Source: Candidatus Gastranaerophilales bacterium (GTDB lineage: Bacteria > Cyanobacteriota > Vampirovibrionia > Gastranaerophilales > Gastranaerophilaceae). From it: DNA of 41,049 bases. The stretch spans positions 1 through 41,049 of the forward strand of contig CALUWF010000012.1 in assembly GCA_944324405.1 (NCBI GenBank), given 5' to 3'. The translations under genes and the position numbers were made by a program. The stretch's first letter is position 1. Every line of letters starts with the position of its first letter. Shown here piece after piece: positions 1-6,273 of the stretch. The notes beneath the pieces were generated by a model that was given only the letters and a program-made list of their open reading frames with translations, was not told the origin of the DNA and made no database searches.

Positions 1-300
1 TCAGGGTCTTCCGGATATCTGAGGATAAGATGGGATGCAAGCGAACAGGAATGAAGTGAAGCTTGAAGGCATGGTGCTACTGCACCGCCTGAAAGCAAAC
101 GACCGACAGGATGTGAGAGCGTGACGGTTTTGCGAAGGCAAAAGCGGACAGCTCGACACTGGACTAAGAAGGCGTAAGCCGGGGTGAGCCTTAAGGGCTT
201 GCGATGAGCAAGACCGTAAGGCGCAACCATCGATAGGCGACGTAGGAGTTTTGGAACAAAACTCCACAGGAGCAATGCGCAAGATAGAACATACCAACAT
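1..300. other. GC-rich, hairpin-rich non-coding block
   Basis: This block is visibly richer in GC than the rest of the window and has no convincing gene. It carries several perfect hairpins: GGTGC/GCACC at 73-86, extended by AGGC/GCCT at 67-70 and 87-90; TTTTGC/GCAAAA at 128-143; and GGAGTTTT/AAAACTCC at 245-265. Its left end starts with TCAGGGTCTT (1-10), identical to part of the dispersed repeat at 39770-39779. An inverted copy of that repeat follows at 312-324. It could be a structured RNA, a composite repeat or a decayed element. The left boundary is outside the window and I cannot name the family. Confidence 0.4.
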
Positions 301-311
301 GCACCATTAAT

Positions 312-436
312 AAGATCCTGAAACACCAAGTAGGGGCGTAAAATCTCGTTTCGGCTTTGCCTCAACGGATTTTCCAGCCAGTTCAGGATGACGGTACATT
401 GGGTTCAGGATGACAGAATATCGAGTTCAGGACGAC
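312..436 (-). repeat. Dispersed repeat cluster with 3 x 22-bp tandem copies
   Basis: The unit GTTCAGGATGAC occurs at 381-392 and 403-414, and as GTTCAGGACGAC at 425-436. The period is exactly 22 nt, with a conserved 12-nt core and a variable 10-nt spacer. AAGATCCTGAAAC at 312-324 is the complement of GTTTCAGGATCTT. Read on the minus strand, the parts match those of the element at 39742-39792: GTCAYCCTGAAC followed by GTTTCAGGRTCTT. An imperfect hairpin (arms 340-350 and 364-373) lies between them. This looks like a known kind of dispersed palindromic repeat seen in many bacterial genomes. Its role is unknown. Confidence 0.65.
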
Positions 437-497
437 AGGTTGGCAAAAGAATATTTGCTCTAATGACATTAAAACCAATTTCGTATCTTAATTCTTT

Positions 498-555
498 CGG
501 GGCGCGCTCCAGGTAGGTATACAAAAGTATCTAGCAACTGTGCCCCGTTTTTTTT
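498..555 (+). terminator. Orphan intrinsic terminator
   Basis: CGGGGC (498-503) pairs with GCCCCG (542-547), followed by eight T residues (548-555). The long loop contains a second small hairpin, ATAC-AAAA-GTAT (519-530). No protein gene lies upstream in the window, so it may end transcription entering from the left or a small RNA from 300-500. Confidence 0.6.
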
Positions 556-576
556 ACTAAAATTTTTAAAAACTTC

Positions 577-606
577 TTGTTGTTTTAATTTTTTTTATGC
601 TAAAAT
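577..606 (+). promoter_or_regulatory. Promoter of tRNA-Arg
   Basis: A -35-like TTGTTG (577-582) is separated by 18 nt from TAAAAT (601-606). TG at 598-599 makes it an extended -10 (TGcTAAAAT). The predicted start lies about 10 nt before the mature tRNA at 622. Confidence 0.6.
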
Positions 607-621
607 TATTAAGCACCCGAT

Positions 622-698
622 GCGCCTGTAGCTCAGCTGGATAGAGTGTTTGGCTACGAACCAAAAGGTCAGGGGTTCGAATCCCTTCAGGCGCGCCA
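622..698 (+). tRNA. tRNA-Arg(ACG)
   Basis: A full 77-nt cloverleaf is visible. The acceptor stem GCGCCTG/CAGGCGC is followed by discriminator G and an encoded CCA (696-698). The anticodon stem TTTGG/CCAAA holds loop CTACGAA, giving anticodon ACG, which is normally read as ICG after A-to-I editing. The T-arm is AGGGG-TTCGAAT-CCCTT. It has its own extended -10 promoter upstream and a terminator directly downstream. Confidence 0.96.
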
Positions 699-699
699 T

Positions 700-735
700 A
701 AAAGAGCCCTATAGTATCCCCGGGCTCTTTTATTA
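700..735 (+). terminator. Intrinsic terminator between two tRNA genes
   Basis: AAAAGAGCCC (700-709) and GGGCTCTTTT (722-731) form a perfect 10-bp stem with a 12-nt loop. It starts 2 nt after the tRNA-Arg CCA end, so the two tRNAs are probably not simply co-transcribed. Confidence 0.75.
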
Positions 736-742
736 TAAACTT

Positions 743-815
743 GCCGATGTGGCTCAGTTGGTAGAGCAGTCGATTCGTAATCGACAGGTCAGGGGTTCGA
801 GTCCCCTCATCGGCA
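743..815 (+). tRNA. tRNA-Thr(CGT)
   Basis: A 73-nt cloverleaf: acceptor GCCGATG/CATCGGC, D-arm GCTC/GAGC, anticodon stem GTCGA/TCGAC with loop TTCGTAA (anticodon CGT, reading ACG), T-arm AGGGG-TTCGAGT-CCCCT, discriminator A. CCA is not encoded (GTT follows), unlike the neighbouring tRNA-Arg, so it needs CCA addition. The last nine bases overlap the 3' end of the oppositely oriented GNAT gene. Confidence 0.95.
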
Positions 816-1352
816 GTTTTTATATGGATTTTTTAGTGTATAAATCTTATGCTCGAGAGCTTTACCGTCGACATTTTTTATAAAACTTCCCGTTTCTTTT
901 GCACCGAGCCTCTTTGCGACTTTAATCGACTTTATATTTATCGGGCGTATTTCAAAAATTACTTTTTCTAAATTCATCAACTCAAAGGCTATTTTGCACA
1001 TGTGCTCTGCTGCTTCCGTTGCATAGCCCTGCCCTGTATATTTTTCGTTTAATATGTAGCCTGTTTCATAGACTATTTCACCGTTTATCGTGTCTTGAGA
1101 GAGTGAAATCTGCCCGATGATTTCATTTGTTTTTTTGTGCTGGATAATATAAAAACCTTCGCCGGTGCTTGAATATGAGCCCATGCAGTTTTCTATCCAT
1201 CTTTTAACATCCCTGTTTTTAAATTCTTTTTCCCAGATTTCGCGAACACTTTTTTGGTTCAGCATTTTTGAAATTTCATCAAAATCGCCGAGTTCAATTT
1301 TTCTAAAGTAAAGTCTTTTTGTTTGGCCGTAAGGGAGTGTTTTTTGTTTCAT
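807..1352 (-). CDS. GNAT N-acetyltransferase, RimJ/RimL type
   Basis: The 181-residue product fits the Acetyltransf_3 branch of GNAT enzymes, which move an acetyl group from acetyl-CoA to protein N-termini, ribosomal proteins or small amines. It begins with the typical TKRLYFRKIELGDFDEI segment. It then has a strand-rich core (residues 68-100) and an acetyl-CoA loop-like segment, NEKYTGQGYATEA (about 102-114). The C-terminal part, ending in AKRLGAKETGSF, is usual for RimL-like members. Length is normal. The substrate cannot be read from the sequence. Its final codons (NCR and TGA) lie inside the 3' end of the convergent tRNA-Thr gene, which is unusual. Confidence 0.8.
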   Translation of the reverse strand: MKQKTLPYGQTKRLYFRKIELGDFDEISKMLNQKSVREIWEKEFKNRDVKRWIENCMGSYSSTGEGFYIIQHKKTNEIIGQISLSQDTINGEIVYETGYILNEKYTGQGYATEAAEHMCKIAFELMNLEKVIFEIRPINIKSIKVAKRLGAKETGSFIKNVDGKALEHKIYTLKNPYKNCR

Positions 1353-1401
1353 ATAAGTTCACTTTGTTGTGTCATTTTACCCTGTTTTTGTTAATATATT
1401 T

Positions 1402-1407
1402 TATAAT
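1402..1407 (+). promoter_or_regulatory. -10 box of the YbaK-like gene
   Basis: A perfect TATAAT lies 20 bp upstream of the ATG at 1427. A strong Shine-Dalgarno (AAGGGAG, 1414-1420) sits between them. No good -35 is visible. Confidence 0.4.
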
Positions 1408-1426
1408 AATCGCAAGGGAGAGTAAA

Positions 1427-1897
1427 ATGTCTATACAAGCAGCAAGAGAATATTTAAAAGAATTTAATTTAGACGATAAAATTTTGGAATTTACAACCTC
1501 AAGCGCCACGGTTGAGCTTGCGGCAAAGGCTCTCGGGTGCGAAGGAAAACGCATTGCAAAAACTCTTTCTTTCCTTGTCGGGGATAAGCCCGTACTTGTC
1601 GTTGCGGCGGGGGATGCAAGGATTGACAACAAAAAATATAAAGAATTTTTCGGCGCAAAAGCAAAAATGATTCCGCTTGATGAGATTGAAAGTTACATCG
1701 GGCACAAGGCGGGCGGAGTTTGCCCTTTCGGGATAAAAGAAGGGGTGGATGTTTATCTTGATGTTTCACTTAATCGTTTTGATACGGTTTTTCCCGCCTG
1801 CGGAAGCGCAAACAGCGCAATAGAGCTGACATTGGATGAACTTGAAAAATATTCAAAAGCAATTTCAAGAATTGATGTCTGTAAGGATTGGCAGTAA
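1427..1897 (+). CDS. YbaK/EbsC-family aminoacyl-tRNA deacylase-like protein
   Basis: The 156-residue product matches the YbaK/prolyl-tRNA-synthetase-associated domain. Family members hydrolyse mischarged aminoacyl-tRNAs such as Cys-tRNA(Pro) in trans. Visible features are the N-terminal helix (AAREYLKEFNLDDKILEF), the GCEGKRIAKTLSFLV segment with its lysine, and the GGVCPFGI motif characteristic of the family. I chose the ATG at 1427 rather than the open frame from 1319. AAGGGAG lies 6 nt upstream of it, and the extra 36 codons encode an unrelated hydrophobic stretch that overlaps the GNAT gene. The downstream U32 gene begins 2 nt after this stop, so they form an operon. Substrate specificity is not determined. 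Confidence 0.85.
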   Translation: MSIQAAREYLKEFNLDDKILEFTTSSATVELAAKALGCEGKRIAKTLSFLVGDKPVLVVAAGDARIDNKKYKEFFGAKAKMIPLDEIESYIGHKAGGVCPFGIKEGVDVYLDVSLNRFDTVFPACGSANSAIELTLDELEKYSKAISRIDVCKDWQ

Positions 1898-1899
1898 TT

Positions 1900-3732
1900 A
1901 TGCCCGATTGTTTGAAGTCCGACAGACCCCTTGAGCTGCTTTGTCCCGCAAAGGATAAAAACTGCGCGATTGCGGCGATTAACTTCGGGGCGGATGCGCT
2001 ATACATCGGCGCCCCCGCGTTCGGCGCAAGGAAAAATGCCTCAAATACTTTATCTGACATTAAAGAAGTTGCAAGGCACGCGCATAAATTTTTTGCAAGG
2101 GTGTACGTTACGCTAAATACTATTTTAAAAGACGATGAGTTGGACGATGTGCAAAAAATGCTCTATGAGCTTTATGAAGCGGGCGCGGACGGCATTATTG
2201 TACAGGATTTTGCAATTTTTACGCTTGATTTGCCGCCGTTTTTGATTTCCGCAAGCACACAGTGTGACATAAGAGATATTGAAAAGGTAAAATTTTTTGA
2301 AAAAATCGGATTGGACAGGGTGATTTTGGCGCGGGAGCTTTCACTTGAGAAAATAAAAGAAATTTGCGGCGGGGTAAATATTGAAGTTGAAACATTTATC
2401 CACGGAGCGCTGTGCGTCAGCTACAGCGGACAGTGTTACCTAAGTTACGCTTTTGGCTCAAGAAGCGCAAACCGCGGGGAGTGCGCGCAGCCATGCAGAA
2501 AAAAATATACTCTTGTTGATGATGAGGGTAAAATTTATGCTAAAAATAAACACCTCCTGTCGCTAAAAGATTTTTGCGCGGCACCTTATTTAAAAGATTT
2601 GATTAACGCGGGCGTTGTTTCTTTTAAAATCGAAGGGCGGCTGAAAGATGAAAATTATGTAAAAAATACGACAGCGTATTATAATAAGCTGCTTGAGGGC
2701 TATAGGCGCATATCTTCGGGCAAGGTTTTTTATGATTTTGAACCTGATGTGAATAAAACCTTTAACCGCGGATACTGTACGTATTTTCTTGACGGAGCGG
2801 GAGAGGAGATATATAACTTTGATACGCCGAAGCAAACAGGCGAGTTTGCGGGTGTGGTTTTAAATGTTTCAAAGAATTTTATTGAGCTGAAAACGGATTT
2901 AAAAATTAACCCGCAGGACGGACTGTGTTATTTTGATAACGGTAATTTACAAGGGTTTCTGGTGAACAGAGTTCAGCGCGAAAAAAATACAGTGCGGGTT
3001 TTTCCAAATTCCATGCCGGAAATTAAAAAAGGAACAAAGGTTTTTAGAAATTTGGATTTTGAATTTGAAAAAGTTTTGAAAAATTCAAAAACAAAAAGGC
3101 AAATCGGGGTGCGCTTAAGTGTATTTAGGGATAAAATCATAGCGGCAGATGATGATTTAATATCCGCACAGGTTGAAATTTCGGGTGAAGAAGCCAAAAA
3201 TGCGAAGGTACAGCGTGATATTTACGAAAAGCAGCTTAAAAAAAGCGGCGAGAGTGATTTTTACGTTAAAAGCATTGAATTTAAGGATGAAAACTTACCT
3301 TTCTTAAAAATTTCGGATATTAATAATTTAAGAAGGAAATTGTTTAAAAGACTTATGGAAAATAGGCTTGAAGCGTACGAAAAAATGCGCGCTCAAAGAG
3401 CCTCAAAAAAAATCCGTCCCGCAAAATTTCCTTTAAAAAATAATGATTACAGGCTTAATGTGCACAATAAAAAAGCTTTTGAATTTTACGGCAAGTGCGG
3501 AGTGAAGTGTGCACAGGGTTCTTTTGAGAGCGGCGGAATAAAAGATATTGTGAAAGATAAAGCGGAACTTATGCGCACAAAACACTGCCTGAGGCGGGTT
3601 TTTGGGATTTGTACAAAAAAGTGCGGCGAAAGTTTAAAAAACAAAAAATTTTATCTTGTTGATGAGGGCAGCAGAAAATTAAACCTTGAATTTGACTGTA
3701 AAAACTGCGAAATGATTATCAAAAAACCTTAG
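1900..3732 (+). CDS. Peptidase U32 family protein with DUF3656-like region (RlhA-type)
   Basis: About 610 residues. It starts with the U32 signature (LELLCPAKDKN...GADALYIG) and carries the cysteine cluster SGQCYLS...GECAQPCR near residues 180-200. A middle region resembles DUF3656. The C-terminus ends with the family pattern of a cysteine pair and FDCKNCEM. Multi-domain U32 proteins of this length include RlhA, which with prephenate-dependent chemistry hydroxylates C2501 of 23S rRNA. Related U32 proteins act on tRNA or as collagenase-like peptidases. Based on domain order I favour RNA hydroxylation, without proof. The ATG at 1900 is preferred over TTG at 1888 because AAGGATTGG precedes it at suitable spacing. 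Confidence 0.85.
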   Translation: MPDCLKSDRPLELLCPAKDKNCAIAAINFGADALYIGAPAFGARKNASNTLSDIKEVARHAHKFFARVYVTLNTILKDDELDDVQKMLYELYEAGADGIIVQDFAIFTLDLPPFLISASTQCDIRDIEKVKFFEKIGLDRVILARELSLEKIKEICGGVNIEVETFIHGALCVSYSGQCYLSYAFGSRSANRGECAQPCRKKYTLVDDEGKIYAKNKHLLSLKDFCAAPYLKDLINAGVVSFKIEGRLKDENYVKNTTAYYNKLLEGYRRISSGKVFYDFEPDVNKTFNRGYCTYFLDGAGEEIYNFDTPKQTGEFAGVVLNVSKNFIELKTDLKINPQDGLCYFDNGNLQGFLVNRVQREKNTVRVFPNSMPEIKKGTKVFRNLDFEFEKVLKNSKTKRQIGVRLSVFRDKIIAADDDLISAQVEISGEEAKNAKVQRDIYEKQLKKSGESDFYVKSIEFKDENLPFLKISDINNLRRKLFKRLMENRLEAYEKMRAQRASKKIRPAKFPLKNNDYRLNVHNKKAFEFYGKCGVKCAQGSFESGGIKDIVKDKAELMRTKHCLRRVFGICTKKCGESLKNKKFYLVDEGSRKLNLEFDCKNCEMIIKKP

Positions 3733-3737
3733 CTCTT

Positions 3738-5420
3738 TTAGCCTCTTTGTCTTAGCAACTGTTCCATACGGACAATTTGCGAATTGTAGAAATCCGTTTT
3801 TTCTTTATCATTCATTTTTTGTGCAATATTTTTTGCTTGCCGCTTGTAGTTTATCTCGCCCGGGTCGATTTCAATCGCCTCTTTTATATAGAGCATGGCA
3901 TCTTCAAGATTTCCCATCGTTTCATAAGCGCGGGCCGCCTGAGCGTAGTATTTTGCCGGCATCGGATTTAGAGTAAGCGCTATTTTGAAATTTTCAAGCG
4001 CCGCTTCCGCTTGGCAAGTATCATTTTGTACAAGACCAAGAAAATAAAAGCCTTCTGCGTTATTTATATCAAGCTGATTTAAAATTTTGAGATTTTCAAT
4101 TGCGGCGTCGTAATTTTTGAGCCTGTAGTAAATCCTTGCAAAAGAGTTGTAGGTGCTCGGGCACTTTGGCGCTGTCTTTTCGAGTTGTTTTGTAAGTTCA
4201 AGCGCTTTGTCATACTGCTTATCGTCAATTAAAATATCAGCAAGTTCAAGCGCATAAAAAACAGAATTGGGATAATCTTCAAGTGCTTTTTCGTAAAGTT
4301 TTTGTGCATTTTTATACAGTTTCAGCTGTTTGTATATTTTCCCCAGAGATTCAATTAAAATAGGATTTTTTTGTTCATCGGAATTATTTAAATAATAATT
4401 TTCAAGAATTTCTTTTGCTTTTATGTAATTTTCTCCGTCCAAATTCAAAGTATTCTTTAGAATTTGTGCATTGGGGTACATTTTTGAATTTTTATCTATT
4501 AAATCAAGGTACAAAAGAGCACTTTTTGCGTCATTTTGTTTTGATAAAATCCAAGCAAGAAGAAAATGGTGTTCATCAAGCTTTGGTGAATATTCGTCTT
4601 TTAATTTTAAAATCGCTATGGAGCTTTTTATTGCAATTTGGGCCTCTTCGAGCCAATTTATATCAATATATGCCTTAGCAAGCTCAAAACAGCATTCGTC
4701 ATTTGACTTATCAAGCCTTAAACAGTCAAGGTAATTGTCAATCGCCTCAAAGAAATTTCCCTCAATGTGCTCTATAAGCCCTATGTAAAAATGTGCACGC
4801 GAATTTTTTTCAAGAGATAAAACGTGTTTAAAATATTCTTTTGCAAGCGGATACTTCTCTTCTTTATAATATTCAAGCCCTAAATCAAAATAAGCATTTA
4901 CGAAATTTTCATCCGCATCCGCAGCCCTTTTTAGGAAATCAAGCCGCGGGTACAGCCCGGTTTTAGACATTATATACAAAATTTGAGCATTGTTTTTCAA
5001 TTCATCACTAAATGTTTCATAGAGCTCTTTCATCTCGTCAAATTTACTTAATTTATAGAGAATTTGCAGATGGTTAATGTAATATTGCGCATCACTTGTT
5101 GCAGCCAAAAGTCTTTTTGAAACTTCAAGAGCTTTGTCATAACGTTCAAGAAGAAAATAAATTTTTACCGTTTCATTTAATGAATGCGTGTGATTTTTAT
5201 CTGTTTCAAGCACTCTTTCATATTCTTCAAGAGCACGGTCGTAGTTTTTTAAAAGTACATATAAATCAGCAATCTGAGAGATGATTTCGCTGTTTTCACC
5301 GGCTTCATCGCATTCAAGAGCCTTATAAAGCATTTCTATTGCTTCTTTGTATAATTTTGAGTTTTTTAGCTCAAAAGACTTTTTTATGTAATCCATCGAG
5401 CTTTCTTTATTTAAATCCAT
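3738..5420 (-). CDS. Large TPR-repeat protein
   Basis: A 560-residue protein made almost wholly of tetratricopeptide repeats. Units such as AYFDLGLEYYKEEKYPLAKEYF, PILIESLGKIYKQLKLYKNA and AEGFYFLGLVQNDTCQAE recur roughly every 34 residues. No signal peptide or membrane segment is seen, so it is probably a cytoplasmic scaffold for protein-protein contacts. The partner is unknown. The ATG at 5420 sits 6 nt after a perfect TATAAT and has no Shine-Dalgarno, which suggests a leaderless mRNA. An in-frame ATG eight codons later, after GAAAG, is the alternative. It is divergent from the GT2 gene and convergent with the U32 gene, with only 5 nt between stops. Confidence 0.85.
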   Translation of the reverse strand: MDLNKESSMDYIKKSFELKNSKLYKEAIEMLYKALECDEAGENSEIISQIADLYVLLKNYDRALEEYERVLETDKNHTHSLNETVKIYFLLERYDKALEVSKRLLAATSDAQYYINHLQILYKLSKFDEMKELYETFSDELKNNAQILYIMSKTGLYPRLDFLKRAADADENFVNAYFDLGLEYYKEEKYPLAKEYFKHVLSLEKNSRAHFYIGLIEHIEGNFFEAIDNYLDCLRLDKSNDECCFELAKAYIDINWLEEAQIAIKSSIAILKLKDEYSPKLDEHHFLLAWILSKQNDAKSALLYLDLIDKNSKMYPNAQILKNTLNLDGENYIKAKEILENYYLNNSDEQKNPILIESLGKIYKQLKLYKNAQKLYEKALEDYPNSVFYALELADILIDDKQYDKALELTKQLEKTAPKCPSTYNSFARIYYRLKNYDAAIENLKILNQLDINNAEGFYFLGLVQNDTCQAEAALENFKIALTLNPMPAKYYAQAARAYETMGNLEDAMLYIKEAIEIDPGEINYKRQAKNIAQKMNDKEKTDFYNSQIVRMEQLLRQRG

Positions 5421-5426
5421 AATGCT

Positions 5427-5478
5427 ATTATATTTTTTTATTTCATCATTTGCAACTGATTTACTTTACATCTAAAAT
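5427..5478. promoter_or_regulatory. Mirror-symmetric divergent promoter pair
   Basis: The palindromic hexamer TTGCAA (5450-5455) serves as -35 in both directions. Rightward, a 17-nt spacer leads to TAAAAT (5473-5478) and then 6 nt to the ATG at 5485. Leftward, a 17-nt spacer leads to TATAAT (read on the minus strand, 5432 to 5427) and then 6 nt to the ATG at 5420. The midpoint of the start codons equals the centre of TTGCAA. No Shine-Dalgarno is present on either side. Confidence 0.7.
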
Positions 5479-5484
5479 AAAAAT

Positions 5485-6273
5485 ATGATTAACGGAAAGA
5501 AAATTGCGGTTATTATGCCCGCTTACAATGCGGAAAAAACCTTGGAGATGACATTTGGCGAAATAAGCAAAAATGTCGTGGATAAAATTATTCTCGTTGA
5601 TGACAAATCAAGCGATAAAACGATTGAAGTTGCAAAAAAACTCGGAATTACAACCATTGTTCATAAAAATAACCTTGGCTACGGTGCAAATCAAAAATCC
5701 TGCTATATTGCAGCACTTAAAGAAAACGCCGACATTGTTGTTATGCTGCATCCGGATTATCAATATACACCAAAACTCATTCCCGCTATGGCTTCAATGA
5801 TAGCGTATGGCGAATATGATGCGGTTATTGCTTCAAGAATGCTTACAGGTTCCGCGCTAAAGGGCGGTATGCCAATGTATAAATACATCTCAAACAAATT
5901 TTTGACCATTTTTCAAAATATTTTGTGCGGCAAAAGATTATCCGAATACCACAGCGGTTTTCGTGCCTTTAGTGCCGAAATTTTAAAAACTCTGCCGCTT
6001 GGAGAATGTGATAATGATTTTATTTTTGACAATCAAATGCTGGCGCTTGTTTTATACTATGGTTACACTATCGGCGAGATTTCATGCCCGACAAAATATT
6101 TCCCAGATGCAAGCTCCATTAACCTTAAACGCTCACTAAAATACGGATTTGGCGTCTTGGGCGTGAGCATTGAATATTTACTTGCAAATTTAGGGATTTA
6201 TAAGTCAAAAATATTTATACAAAACGCCAAAAAGCTGGACTTAAATGCGCAGCTTGATTACTGTAGCAATTAA
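5485..6273 (+). CDS. Family 2 glycosyltransferase
   Basis: A 262-residue GT-A-fold transferase resembling dolichyl-phosphate mannose synthase-like GT2 enzymes. These move a sugar from a nucleotide donor to a lipid or polysaccharide acceptor. Visible signatures are the N-terminal VIMPAYNAEKTLEMTF, the donor-binding VDDKSSDKTIEVAKKLG, the metal-binding region around VVMLHPDYQYTP, and SEYHSGFRAFS near the acceptor site. No membrane helices are present at the C-terminus. The gene stands alone, so the acceptor cannot be named. Its promoter geometry predicts a leaderless transcript. The last 4 nt overlap the convergent GGDEF/HD-GYP gene. Confidence 0.88.
   Translation: MINGKKIAVIMPAYNAEKTLEMTFGEISKNVVDKIILVDDKSSDKTIEVAKKLGITTIVHKNNLGYGANQKSCYIAALKENADIVVMLHPDYQYTPKLIPAMASMIAYGEYDAVIASRMLTGSALKGGMPMYKYISNKFLTIFQNILCGKRLSEYHSGFRAFSAEILKTLPLGECDNDFIFDNQMLALVLYYGYTIGEISCPTKYFPDASSINLKRSLKYGFGVLGVSIEYLLANLGIYKSKIFIQNAKKLDLNAQLDYCSN

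Noticed and set aside
1-300. 99-codon minus-strand open frame running off the left edge
   Set aside because: Cys/Ser/Pro-rich composition, no domain, and it lies in hairpin-rich repeat-like DNA. It looks like a by-product of GC-rich non-coding sequence.
300-470. CRISPR array
   Set aside because: Three 12-bp cores with 10-bp spacers are far too short for CRISPR, and no cas gene is present.
650-883. 77-codon frame across the tRNA genes
   Set aside because: It reads through both tRNAs and the terminator between them, so it cannot be a real protein.
1319-1426. N-terminal extension of the YbaK-like protein
   Set aside because: It overlaps the GNAT start, is hydrophobic and unlike the family, and the Shine-Dalgarno supports 1427.
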